NCBI GenBank assembly: GCA_049662565.1
Contig: JBATBW010000160.1
Location: forward strand, 1-39,078
Direction of reading: 5' to 3'
DNA length: 39,078 nt
Origin: JBATBW01 sp049662565
Lineage (GTDB): Bacteria > Bacillota_I > Bacilli_A > Erysipelotrichales > Erysipelotrichaceae
Every line of letters starts with the position of its first letter. Positions within the stretch are counted from its first letter, which is position 1. A program made the position numbers and the translations under genes. Under the pieces are notes generated by a model, which was not told the DNA's origin, made no database searches, and was given only the letters and a program-made list of their open reading frames with translations. Positions 1 to 7,852 of this stretch are shown here, piece by piece.

Positions 1-2
1 AT

Positions 3-455
3 ATAGCAAAAAGAGATGTATTGCAAGATCCAATTTATCAAAGTAAATTAGTTACTCGTTTAATCAATAAAATCATGATTGATGGTAAACGTGGAGTAGC
101 TCAAACGCTTTTATACGATGCGTTCGATATCGTTGAAGCTAAAACTCAAAGACAACCTATGGAAGTTTTTGAAGAAGCAATGGATAACATTATGCCATTG
201 TTAGAATTAAAAGTTCGCCGTGTAGGGGGAGCAAACTATCAAGTACCAATTGAAGTTACTGCGGAAAGAAGATTAACATTAGGTTTACGTTGGTTAGTTA
301 ACTATGCTCGTTTAAGAAACGAAAAGACAATGGAACAACGTTTAGCTGCAGAAATCATTGATGCTTCTAAAGGAACAGGTGCTTCTGTTAAGAAGAAAGA
401 TGATACTCACAGAATGGCTGAAGCTAATAAGGCTTTCGCACATTATCGTTGGTAG
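3..455 (+). CDS. rpsG: 30S ribosomal protein S7 (5' end cut by window)
   Basis: S7 is a primary binder of the 3' major (head) domain of 16S rRNA and lies near the E site. The reading frame is open from base 3 and reads IAKRDVLQDP, the usual S7 start region, so the first six or so residues lie outside the window. The TTG at 21 is an internal Leu codon, not a start. About 150 residues are visible, ending in the expected FAHYRW tail. It lies 9 bp upstream of fusA, the standard str operon order rpsL-rpsG-fusA-tuf. Identification is secure. Confidence 0.97.
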   Translation: MAKRDVLQDPIYQSKLVTRLINKIMIDGKRGVAQTLLYDAFDIVEAKTQRQPMEVFEEAMDNIMPLLELKVRRVGGANYQVPIEVTAERRLTLGLRWLVNYARLRNEKTMEQRLAAEIIDASKGTGASVKKKDDTHRMAEANKAFAHYRW

Positions 456-464
456 GAATCGGAT

Positions 465-2537
465 ATGGCTAGAGAATATTCATTAAATAATACTAGAAAT
501 ATCGGAATCATGGCTCATATTGATGCTGGTAAGACAACAACTACAGAACGTATTTTATACTATACTGGAGTTAATCATAAAATTGGGGAAACTCATGATG
601 GTTCAGCAACTATGGACTGGATGGCTCAAGAACAAGAAAGAGGTATTACAATTACTTCTGCGGCTACTACTTCTCAATGGAAGGGCTGTCGTGTAAATAT
701 TATCGATACTCCGGGTCACGTAGACTTTACAGTTGAAGTTGAAAGATCTTTAAGAGTATTAGATGGTGCTGTTACTGTATTAGATGCAAAAGCTGGTGTT
801 GAACCACAAACTGAAACAGTATGGCGTCAAGCTACTAAATATAACGTACCAAGAATTGTATTCTGTAATAAAATGGATGCAACTGGTGCAGATTTTATGA
901 TGAGTGTTGGAACTATTAAGAATCGTTTAGGGGCTAAAACTGCTCCAATTCAACTTCCAATTGGTTCTGAACAATCGTTTGCGGGTATGATTGATATTAT
1001 TGAAAGAAAACAATATCTATTTCCTGATGAAACTGGTATGCAAATGGACATTTCTGATGTTCCAGCTGATATGGTGGAATTAGTTGAATCTACTCGTTTA
1101 CAATTATTAGAAGAAATTTCTGATTATGATGAAGAATTAATGATGATGGTATTAGAAGGTGAAGAACCTTCAGTAGAATTAATCAAATCAACTATTCGTA
1201 AGGGTGTTTGTGATGGTACATTCTTCCCAGTATTATGTGGATCTGCTTATAAAAATAAGGGTGTTCAATTAGTACTTGATGCTGTTATTGATTACTTACC
1301 TTCTCCATTAGATGTACCAGCTATTAAAGGGGTATTGAAGAATGGTACTGAAGAAGAAAGACCTTCAGATGATAGTGCTCCTTTTGCAGCATTAGCATTT
1401 AAAGTTATGACTGACCCATTTGTTGGTAAGTTGACTTATTTCCGTGTTTATTCAGGTGTTGCTGAAGCGGGAAGTTATGTCTTAAACTCAACAAAAGGTA
1501 AGAGAGAAAGATTTGGTCGTATCATGCAAATGCATGCGAACCATCGTAAAGAAATTGCTGAAGTACATGCTGGTGATATCGCTGCAGCTGTTGGTTTAAA
1601 AGATACAGGCACTGGTGACACATTATGTGAGGAAAAAGCGCCTATTATCTTAGAATCAATGGAATTCCCTGAACCAGTTATCAACGTTGCTATAGAACCT
1701 AAATCTAAAGGTGACCAAGATAAGATGGGTATTGCATTATCTAAATTAGCTGAAGAAGATCCAACATTTAGAACTTATACTGATCCTGAATCAGGACAAA
1801 CAATCATCGCTGGTATGGGTGAATTACACTTAGATATCATCGTTGACCGTATGAGAAGAGAATTTAAAGTAGAAGCTACAGTTGGTGCTCCTCAAGTTGC
1901 TTATCGTGAAACTATTAGACAAGAAGCTGATTGTGAAGGTAAATTCGTTCGCCAATCAGGTGGTCGTGGACAATATGGTCACGTTTGGATTCATTTTGAA
2001 CCAAATGAAGGTAAGGGATTTGAATGGGTTGATAAGACTGTTGGTGGTAGTATTCCTAAAGAATATATTAAACCAGCTGCAGAAGGTTTAGAAGCAGCAT
2101 TAAATAATGGTTTAATTGCTGGATATCCAGTAATTGATTTAAAAGCTACAATCTTTGATGGTTCTTACCATGATGTCGATTCATCAGAAATGGCATATAA
2201 GATTGCTGCTAGTATGGCTTTAAAAGAAGCTGCTAAAAAATGTAAACCAGTTTTATTAGAACCAATTATGATGGTCGAAGTTACTGCGCCTGCAGAGTAT
2301 TTAGGTAATGTAATGGGTGATGTTTCTGGTAGACGTGGTCAAATTAACGACCAAGAAGAAAGAGGAAATGCAATTATTGTTAAATCATTCATTCCACTTT
2401 CTGAAATGTTTGGTTATGCAACTGATTTAAGATCATTCACTCAAGGTCGTGGAAACTACTCTATGAAGTTTGATCACTATTCAGATGTGCCAAAATCAAT
2501 TGCTGAAACTGTTGCAAAAAAGAACAGCAATAATTAG
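465..2537 (+). CDS. fusA: Elongation factor G
   Basis: Canonical EF-G, the GTPase that drives translocation of tRNA and mRNA and, with RRF, ribosome recycling. The 690-residue length is typical. The G1 motif AHIDAGKT (about 17-24), G2 RGITI, G3 DTPGHVDF with the catalytic-loop His85, and G4 NKMD are all intact. Domain IV carries the conserved tip YHDVDSSE. It is preceded by a weak GGAATCGG ribosome binding site in the 9-bp gap after rpsG and is followed by a 72-bp gap to tuf. A second, divergent EF-G lies at 26490-28559, so this copy is the housekeeping one. Confidence 0.98.
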   Translation: MAREYSLNNTRNIGIMAHIDAGKTTTTERILYYTGVNHKIGETHDGSATMDWMAQEQERGITITSAATTSQWKGCRVNIIDTPGHVDFTVEVERSLRVLDGAVTVLDAKAGVEPQTETVWRQATKYNVPRIVFCNKMDATGADFMMSVGTIKNRLGAKTAPIQLPIGSEQSFAGMIDIIERKQYLFPDETGMQMDISDVPADMVELVESTRLQLLEEISDYDEELMMMVLEGEEPSVELIKSTIRKGVCDGTFFPVLCGSAYKNKGVQLVLDAVIDYLPSPLDVPAIKGVLKNGTEEERPSDDSAPFAALAFKVMTDPFVGKLTYFRVYSGVAEAGSYVLNSTKGKRERFGRIMQMHANHRKEIAEVHAGDIAAAVGLKDTGTGDTLCEEKAPIILESMEFPEPVINVAIEPKSKGDQDKMGIALSKLAEEDPTFRTYTDPESGQTIIAGMGELHLDIIVDRMRREFKVEATVGAPQVAYRETIRQEADCEGKFVRQSGGRGQYGHVWIHFEPNEGKGFEWVDKTVGGSIPKEYIKPAAEGLEAALNNGLIAGYPVIDLKATIFDGSYHDVDSSEMAYKIAASMALKEAAKKCKPVLLEPIMMVEVTAPAEYLGNVMGDVSGRRGQINDQEERGNAIIVKSFIPLSEMFGYATDLRSFTQGRGNYSMKFDHYSDVPKSIAETVAKKNSNN

Positions 2538-2543
2538 TATTGA

Positions 2544-2567
2544 TTTTATATGAACTATCATATAAAA
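2544..2567. repeat. Perfect 10-bp inverted repeat between fusA and tuf
   Basis: Bases 2544-2553 (TTTTATATGA) are perfectly complementary to 2558-2567 (TCATATAAAA) around a 4-base ACTA loop. No U-run follows it, so it is not a typical intrinsic terminator. It could be an RNA processing or stability hairpin separating fusA from tuf messages, or a palindromic protein site. What it does is not shown by the sequence. Confidence 0.45.
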
Positions 2568-2609
2568 TAGATTTGTAAAATTGTATATTATACAGGAGGA
2601 AATTTAATA

Positions 2610-3794
2610 ATGGCAAAACAACATTTTGACCGAAGTAAATCACATGTTAATATAGGTACAATTGGTCACGTTGACCACGGTAAAACTACATTAACTGCAG
2701 CTATTACTAACGTATTAGCTAAAAAAGGTGGAGCTAAAGCAATGGCTTATAACCAAATCGATGGTGCTCCAGAAGAAAGAGAAAGAGGAATTACAATCAA
2801 TACTGCTCACGTTGAGTATGAAACTGACACTCGTCACTATGCTCACGTTGACTGCCCAGGACATGCTGACTACGTAAAAAACATGATTACTGGTGCTGCT
2901 CAAATGGATGGTGCTATCTTAGTAGTTGCTGCTACTGATGGACCAATGCCTCAAACTCGTGAACATATTCTATTATCTAAACAAGTAGGTGTTCCTAAAA
3001 TTGTTGTATTCTTAAATAAATGCGACATGGTTGATGATGAAGAATTAGTTGACTTAGTTGAAATGGAAGTACGTGAATTATTATCTGAATACGGTTTTGA
3101 TGGTGACAATGCTCCGATCATCCGTGGTTCAGCTTTAAAAGCATTAGAAGGTGATGCAGCTTGGGAAGAAAAAATCCATGAATTAATGACTGCTGTTGAT
3201 ACTTATATTGATGAACCTACTCGTGAAACTGACAAACCATTCTTAATGCCAGTTGAAGACGTTTTCACAATCACTGGTCGTGGGACTGTTGCTACAGGAC
3301 GTGTTGAACGTGGTCAATTGAACTTGAATGATAAAGTTGAAATCGTTGGTATCAAACCTACTCGTGATACAGTAGTAACTGGTATTGAAATGTTCCGTAA
3401 ATTATTAGATTATGCTACAGCTGGAGACAACATCGGTGCATTATTACGTGGTGTTAACCGTGAAGAAATCGAACGTGGACAAGTATTAGCTAAACCTGGT
3501 TCAGTTAATCCTCATAAACACTTCAAAGCTCAAGTTTATGTATTATCTAAAGAAGAAGGTGGACGTCATACTCCATTCGTAAGTAACTACCGTCCTCAAT
3601 TCTATTTCCGTACAACTGACGTAACTGGTGTTATCAGATTGCCTGAAGGCGTTGATATGGTTATGCCTGGTGATAACGTTGAAATGATCGTTGAGTTAAT
3701 CAACCCTATCGCTGTTGAATTAGGAACTAAGTTCTCAATTCGTGAAGGTGGTAGAACAGTTGGTGCTGGTAACGTTACTGAAATCATTGCTTAA
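2610..3794 (+). CDS. tuf: Elongation factor Tu
   Basis: EF-Tu delivers aminoacyl-tRNA to the ribosomal A site as a GTP ternary complex. The 394 residues match the family length. GHVDHGKT, the RGITI switch I region, DCPGHAD with the catalytic His, and NKCD are present, as are domains II and III to the C-terminal ending. A very strong AGGAGG site lies 9-14 bp upstream of the ATG. It is the last gene of the str operon here and is closed by a hairpin terminator, whereas in many Bacillota the S10 operon follows closely. Confidence 0.99.
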   Translation: MAKQHFDRSKSHVNIGTIGHVDHGKTTLTAAITNVLAKKGGAKAMAYNQIDGAPEERERGITINTAHVEYETDTRHYAHVDCPGHADYVKNMITGAAQMDGAILVVAATDGPMPQTREHILLSKQVGVPKIVVFLNKCDMVDDEELVDLVEMEVRELLSEYGFDGDNAPIIRGSALKALEGDAAWEEKIHELMTAVDTYIDEPTRETDKPFLMPVEDVFTITGRGTVATGRVERGQLNLNDKVEIVGIKPTRDTVVTGIEMFRKLLDYATAGDNIGALLRGVNREEIERGQVLAKPGSVNPHKHFKAQVYVLSKEEGGRHTPFVSNYRPQFYFRTTDVTGVIRLPEGVDMVMPGDNVEMIVELINPIAVELGTKFSIREGGRTVGAGNVTEIIA

Positions 3795-3809
3795 TTAAAA
3801 AAACTTTTT

Positions 3810-3838
3810 AGCAAGCTACATTGTAGTTTGCTTTTTTA
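3810..3838 (+). terminator. Rho-independent terminator after tuf
   Basis: A 10-bp stem (3810-3819 with 3823-3832, one G-U pair) with a 3-base loop is followed by a run of T. It ends the str operon 15 bp after the tuf stop codon and isolates it from the accessory genes that follow. Confidence 0.9.
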
Positions 3839-4309
3839 ATGCTTAAAGCACATTAACATTATTAAACGTTTGTATTGTGTTAATTTTTTTGTTGCAAAAA
3901 AAATATATATTTTATTATTAAATAAAGAATATTATTATTGATTTTAAGATCCAAATATATTGGCTTATCATTAGCTAATGGTTTCAATAATAATATGTAG
4001 CAGATTGTTCTTTGAAAAATATTATTATGCTAATATGTAACTTAAATATTTAGTGTTTCAATTAAATAATTTAGCGTTTTATAATTGTGGGCTCTCTTGA
4101 GTTGTGTTTATAAATATTTCTTCCTATTTTAAGAAACATTAATTTTCTGTTTTACAACAATCATTTGTTTAACTATCTTGAAAAATCGCTTTATTATCAG
4201 TTCAAACTATATTTAGGTTCTGTTGTGATTCCAAATTAGTTAAGATAAATTAGCATAATATAAAATGTTTTAGTTAAGATTTTGTTTTGTTAGGTTAATT
4301 TAAAATTAA
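3839..4309. other. AT-rich non-coding stretch before the accessory genes
   Basis: About 470 bp with no plausible gene on either strand and many short A/T runs, much richer in A+T than the ribosomal genes. The only structure noticed is an 11-bp direct repeat near its right end (4236-4246 and 4270-4280). No convincing -35/-10 pair was found. A TATAAA-like box at 4259-4264 has only a poor -35 candidate. It may be the promoter and regulatory region of the gene at 4310, or relic DNA of an insertion. Confidence 0.5.
4236..4280. repeat. Direct repeat of TTAGTTAAGAT
   Basis: The 11-mer TTAGTTAAGAT occurs at 4236-4246 and again at 4270-4280, 34 bp start to start, with the TATAAA-like box at 4259-4264 between them. 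It lies 30-75 bp upstream of the broken secreted-protein gene. It could be an operator for a regulator of that gene, but in DNA this AT-rich an 11-mer repeat may be chance. Confidence 0.35.
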
Positions 4310-5065
4310 ATGATGAAAGGAGATTATGATTCTACTAAATTAGAATCAAAAGTTGTTTGTTATGAAAAAATTGTAATGTGTTTTTTATTGACATTAGTAT
4401 TATTTAATTATTCTATCGTCATTCCAAATGCTGAACATCTTAATTATGAAATGAACGATAGTTATGAAACTTATGTATTGGGGAATGAAAAGATGCTGTA
4501 TTATAATTTATCTGCTAGCGAAAACGGATTACTTTTTGAAATTTTCAAGGATGGCGTAAAGGTTAGTTCATATTACAGATTTAAAGGTATGGTTTATCAA
4601 AAAATTGATGGAGAATATATCTTTAAAAACGTTGTGTATAATAATTTTAACAACAATGTTATGTTTAGGTCGAGTGGTTGGAGTGCTCCTGTTTACATAA
4701 GAGGTGCGTAAAGTATTGATATAGGTAGTGGTGGAGGTGCTTTGGAAATAGCTGGAATGATTGCATCACTCATACCTAGTCCAGCATCGGTGTTTATCGG
4801 ATTAGGTATAGGAATCATTGGCTTGGCAACTAGACCGAGATATATTTTCGTCGATTATGATTTTAGGACGTATACTCAATGTAGTATACTGTCATCGTAT
4901 ACAAATATTAAAGCATATGATGGGACCAACAAAATTCGTGATAACTTGATTTCAACTGATGCAAGAGGAAGTTGGGGCTGGCAAGGTGATCCTAATTTTT
5001 ATGGTTACCCCGCAGCTTGTAGGAGTTTAGTAAGTAGTTATAAATATCCAAGTGGTAGATTTTAG
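4310..5065 (+). pseudogene. Secreted-protein-like gene interrupted by one in-frame TAA
   Basis: Two open segments, 4310-4711 and 4742-5065, lie in the same frame and are separated only by the TAA at 4709-4711 and ten further sense codons. Ignoring the stop gives one protein of about 250 residues. Segment 1 has a hydrophobic stretch at residues 21-38 ending near PNA (39-41), which looks like a signal peptide. The 5' end is uncertain because the AAAGGAG at 4315 precedes an out-of-frame ATG at 4326. After the stop come a Gly-rich linker (GSGGGA), a long glycine-rich hydrophobic segment (IASLIPS to GIGIIGLAT) and a Tyr- and Trp-rich tail with two cysteines. A GGAGG at 4733-4737 followed by TTG at 4742 might allow restart. 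I do not recognise the family. The layout suggests a secreted membrane-active protein or bacteriocin, which is inference. It could be a nonsense-mutated gene, two genes, or a readthrough product. Confidence 0.55.
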
Positions 5066-5082
5066 AATATTTAGGAGGACTT

Positions 5083-5637
5083 ATGAAAGGAAAATGGAAG
5101 TATATATTTTTGGTCAATTTAGCTTTTTGGACTACCTTAGGTATGATTAAAATAATTGGTTTTAATAACATGTATTATCAATTGATTGTTGTGTTTGTTT
5201 TTCTTGTTTTGTCTTCTGTTGCGATGTATTATTCTTTAAAGAAGAAGGTTAGTGCTTGGGATGGGGTTATATTCTATGGTTGTGTAGTTTTATTTCTCTT
5301 GGTTTTTCCCTATAGTCGAGTAAATGATGTTACTGGTGATAGTAAAACAATCTATCGGAAATATATTCCTTTTTCTGAAGTTGAAGTAATAGATGGTGGT
5401 GATCGGTTTTTAGTGGAGATATCTAAAGATGGTTCTTCTAAATTAATCGGGAATTCGCATTTTAGGAATTTGTTGCCAATTGAGGTGGATGGTCTAAAGA
5501 TGGATTATGTTGGGTATAATGATGATGTTTATTTTAGTGCAAAGTTAAACAATCAATATTTAGGCCATTATGATAGTAAAAGGAGTGATTTTAAGGAAGT
5601 TGTCAAATTTATTAAGGATAAAGAACAAAATCGTTAA
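5083..5637 (+). CDS. Membrane protein with three predicted helices, unknown function
   Basis: 184 residues with a strong AGGAGG site before ATG 5083, only 17 bp after the preceding gene. Three hydrophobic segments are visible (about 7-26, 31-51 and 59-78), with lysine-rich loops, followed by a roughly 105-residue soluble domain with no recognised motif. No homologous family is recognised. Its position right after a secreted-protein-like gene would suit an immunity, processing or anchoring partner, but this is inference from context only. Both genes sit in a str-S10 junction normally free of accessory genes. Confidence 0.65.
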   Translation: MKGKWKYIFLVNLAFWTTLGMIKIIGFNNMYYQLIVVFVFLVLSSVAMYYSLKKKVSAWDGVIFYGCVVLFLLVFPYSRVNDVTGDSKTIYRKYIPFSEVEVIDGGDRFLVEISKDGSSKLIGNSHFRNLLPIEVDGLKMDYVGYNDDVYFSAKLNNQYLGHYDSKRSDFKEVVKFIKDKEQNR

Positions 5638-5715
5638 TTTTGTGTTATAATTATTGAGCAATAAGTAATTTTGTCTATTATTTGGGTAATAAAATATAAT
5701 TTAAAAAGTTGTGAA

Positions 5716-5744
5716 AAGCACTTGCAATTGCAGGTGCTTTTTTG
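5716..5744 (+). terminator. Rho-independent terminator ahead of the S10 operon
   Basis: A 10-bp stem (5716-5725 with 5730-5739, one G-U pair) with an AATT loop and a T-run. It ends transcription from the accessory genes. The -35 box of the following S10 promoter lies inside this hairpin. Confidence 0.88.
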
Positions 5745-5751
5745 TTATAAT
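5722..5751 (+). promoter_or_regulatory. Promoter of the S10 operon
   Basis: TTGCAA at 5722-5727, an 18-bp spacer and a perfect TATAAT at 5746-5751, with an upstream TG (TGTTATAAT, extended -10). Transcription would start near 5758-5759, just before the structured leader. The -35 hexamer is in the right arm and loop area of the upstream terminator hairpin, so the two signals overlap physically. Confidence 0.8.
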
Positions 5752-5761
5752 GTTAAAGCAT

Positions 5762-5840
5762 CCGCATAGAAGTGCGAGGTTGCTGGTACACTGATAGCCG
5801 TTGTCATGGTGTGTGTAACCAGGTAATTCGTATGGAGCGG
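5762..5840 (+). ncRNA. Structured rpsJ (S10 operon) leader RNA
   Basis: Nested pairings can be read: CCGC 5762-5765 with GCGG 5837-5840, GTGCG plus GGTT 5772-5781 with AATTCGTAT 5825-5833 (several G-U pairs and one bulge), and CTGGTACAC 5783-5791 with GTGTAACCAG 5813-5822 (one bulge). It lies between the promoter and the rpsJ ribosome binding site. S10 operons of many bacteria are autoregulated through leader RNAs, commonly bound by L4, and the position and high GC relative to its surroundings fit such an element. The ligand is inferred, not shown. Confidence 0.7.
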
Positions 5841-5873
5841 GTCTATCATGGAAATAGACAAAGGAGGACAACC

Positions 5874-6185
5874 ATGGCAAAAAATTCAGTTCGCATTCGT
5901 TTAAAAGCTTATGAACATCGTATCTTAGATGCAAGTGCAGAAAAGATCATTAAAGCAGCTCAAGAACATGGTGCGCAAAAGATTGTTGGACCAGTACCAC
6001 TACCAACAGAAAAACAAGTAGTAACAGTATTAAGAGCGGTACACAAATATAAGGATTCTCGTGAACAATTTGAAATGAGAACTCATAAGAGATTGATTGA
6101 AATTATTGGACCATCAGCTAAAACTATCGAAGCTTTAGGAAGATTAGATTTACCTAGTGGTGTTGATATTGAAATCCAATTATAG
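5874..6185 (+). CDS. rpsJ: 30S ribosomal protein S10
   Basis: S10 (NusE) sits in the head of the 30S subunit and also works in transcription antitermination with NusB. 103 residues from ATG 5874, preceded by AAAGGAGGA at 5861-5869, reading MAKNSVRIRLKAYEHRIL. The frame stays open upstream to a GTG at 5772, but that part lies in the structured leader and does not resemble S10, so it is excluded. First gene of the S10-spc-alpha supercluster. Confidence 0.98.
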   Translation: MAKNSVRIRLKAYEHRILDASAEKIIKAAQEHGAQKIVGPVPLPTEKQVVTVLRAVHKYKDSREQFEMRTHKRLIEIIGPSAKTIEALGRLDLPSGVDIEIQL

Positions 6186-6203
6186 TAAAAAGGAGGTAAC
6201 ATC

Positions 6204-6881
6204 ATGAAAGGAATCGTAGGTCGTAAATTAGGTATGACTCAAGTGTTCAGTGTGGACGGTGAGTTAATTCCTGTAACTGTTGTTGAAGCTACACCAAATG
6301 TAGTTTTACAAAAGAAAACTTTGGAAAATGACGGTTATGAAGCAATCCAATTAGGTTTTGAAGATGTGAAAGAAAGTCGTGCTACTAAAGCAAGTATCGG
6401 TCACGCTGCAAAAGCTAATACAACTGTTAAACGTGTTGCTCGTGAAATTCGTGGCAATGAAATGTTTGACTTGGAATTAGGAAGTGAAGTAAAGGTTGAT
6501 ATCTTTTCCGCTGGTGAATATGTTGATGTAACAGGTGTTTCTAAAGGTAAGGGTTACCAAGGAGCAATTGTACGTAATAACCAACACTTAGGACCAGCAT
6601 CTCACGGGTCAGGTCATCACCGTGGATTAGGATCATTGGCTACTATTGGTAGGAATAATGGTGTAATTAACAAAGGACGTGCTATGGCAGGTCATGAAGG
6701 TTGTTATACAACTACAAACCAAAAATTGGAAGTCGTAAAAATTGATTTAGACAACAATTGTATTTTAATTAAGGGTAATATTCCTGGACCTAAAAAAGGG
6801 TTAGTTGTTATTAAATCAACTGTAAAAAGAACTAAAACAACACAAGCTAAAGAATTGATTAGCTATGCTAAGGAGGATTAA
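6204..6881 (+). CDS. rplC: 50S ribosomal protein L3
   Basis: L3 is one of the assembly initiators of the 50S subunit and reaches towards the peptidyl transferase centre with a long loop. The loop region carries KGKGYQGA and the Gly/His-rich ASHGSGHHRG segment. 225 residues, roughly 15 more than common homologues, the extra being a Lys/Thr-rich C-terminal tail. AAGGAGG lies 8 bp before the ATG. It is separated from rplD by only 3 bp. Confidence 0.98.
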   Translation: MKGIVGRKLGMTQVFSVDGELIPVTVVEATPNVVLQKKTLENDGYEAIQLGFEDVKESRATKASIGHAAKANTTVKRVAREIRGNEMFDLELGSEVKVDIFSAGEYVDVTGVSKGKGYQGAIVRNNQHLGPASHGSGHHRGLGSLATIGRNNGVINKGRAMAGHEGCYTTTNQKLEVVKIDLDNNCILIKGNIPGPKKGLVVIKSTVKRTKTTQAKELISYAKED

Positions 6882-6884
6882 TCG

Positions 6885-7517
6885 ATGCCAAATTTAGATA
6901 TTTTAAATCTTGAAGGTAGTAAAGTTGGTACGATTGAACTTGCAAAAGAAGTGTTCGGAATCGAACCAAATCAACAAGTAATTTTTGATGCTGTTGTTAT
7001 GCAACAAGCTTCATTACGTCAAGGAACTCATGATGTTAAAAATCGTCGTGAAGTTAGAGGCGGTGGTAGAAAACCTTATAGACAAAAAGGTACAGGTCGT
7101 GCTCGTCAAGGGTCAATCGTTTCTCCACAATTCCGTGGCGGTGGGGTAGTTTTCGGACCAACTCCTAGAAGCTATGCATATAAATTAAACCGTAAAGTTC
7201 GTCGTTTAGCTTTAAAATCTGTTTTATCAGAAAAAGTATTAGAAAATAGTATGATCGTTGTTAACGATATTAAATTTGAAACTGCTAGTACTAAGACATT
7301 CATTAAGGTAATGAATAGTTTAGAAGTTTTAGATAAGAAAACAATTTTTGTGGTTAGTTATGATAATGATTTTGATTATGCATGGTTATCTGCGAGAAAT
7401 TTAAGAAACGTTTTATTCTTAACTGTTGATGATTTAAATACATATGACATTGTTAATGCAGACAATATCGTATTTACTGAAGCAGCTGTTAAAGAAACAA
7501 TGGAGGTATTTGCATAA
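6885..7517 (+). CDS. rplD: 50S ribosomal protein L4
   Basis: L4 lines the peptide exit tunnel with an extended loop, seen here as the basic stretch GGGRKPYRQKGTGRARQG. In several bacteria it is also the autogenous regulator of the S10 operon, which makes it the prime candidate ligand for the leader at 5762-5840. 210 residues, normal length. Its TAA overlaps the rplW ATG (TAATG), indicating translational coupling. Confidence 0.98.
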   Translation: MPNLDILNLEGSKVGTIELAKEVFGIEPNQQVIFDAVVMQQASLRQGTHDVKNRREVRGGGRKPYRQKGTGRARQGSIVSPQFRGGGVVFGPTPRSYAYKLNRKVRRLALKSVLSEKVLENSMIVVNDIKFETASTKTFIKVMNSLEVLDKKTIFVVSYDNDFDYAWLSARNLRNVLFLTVDDLNTYDIVNADNIVFTEAAVKETMEVFA

Positions 7518-7801
7518 TGTCAAACTCTAGAGATATTATCATTAGACCATTGATTACTGAAAAATCAATGAAATTCTATGATGCAGAAAATAAAGTGACT
7601 TTCGTTGTTGCTAAAACTGCTAATAAAACTAATGTAAAACAAGCGGTTGAAGAAATTTTCAAAGTTAAAGTTGAAAGTGTTAATATTGTTAACTGCAAGC
7701 CAAAAACTAAAAGAGTTGGTAAGTACACTGGTACTACTAGCGCAGTAAAAAAGGCTATTGTTAAAGTAGCTGCTGGTCAAGATATTAAAATCTTTGACTA
7801 A
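7517..7801 (+). CDS. rplW: 50S ribosomal protein L23
   Basis: L23 lies at the tunnel exit and is the docking site for SRP and trigger factor. 94 residues starting with the typical RDIIIRPLITEKS. Its start overlaps the rplD stop by one base. It is followed by a 51-bp gap to rplB that contains a short imperfect inverted repeat but no obvious terminator. Confidence 0.97.
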   Translation: MSNSRDIIIRPLITEKSMKFYDAENKVTFVVAKTANKTNVKQAVEEIFKVKVESVNIVNCKPKTKRVGKYTGTTSAVKKAIVKVAAGQDIKIFD

Positions 7802-7852
7802 TTAATGTTGGAAGAAAAAAATATTTCCAAGGAAAGACAGGAGGAAAAATAA

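Noticed and set aside
2573..2591. Promoter directly before tuf (TTGTAA and TATTAT)
   Set aside because: The spacing is only 7 bp and the start would fall at the ribosome binding site.
4326..4343. Short start at ATG 4326 behind a good AAAGGAG
   Set aside because: It is out of frame with the main gene and ends after five codons; it may matter for regulation but is not a gene by itself.
4709..4711. Alternative genetic code to explain the in-frame stop
   Set aside because: The codon is TAA, not TGA, and many normal genes here end with TAA, so mycoplasma-type recoding does not explain it.
5772..5873. Upstream extension of rpsJ to a GTG start
   Set aside because: This part lies in the structured leader, does not resemble S10, and a strong ribosome binding site precedes ATG 5874.
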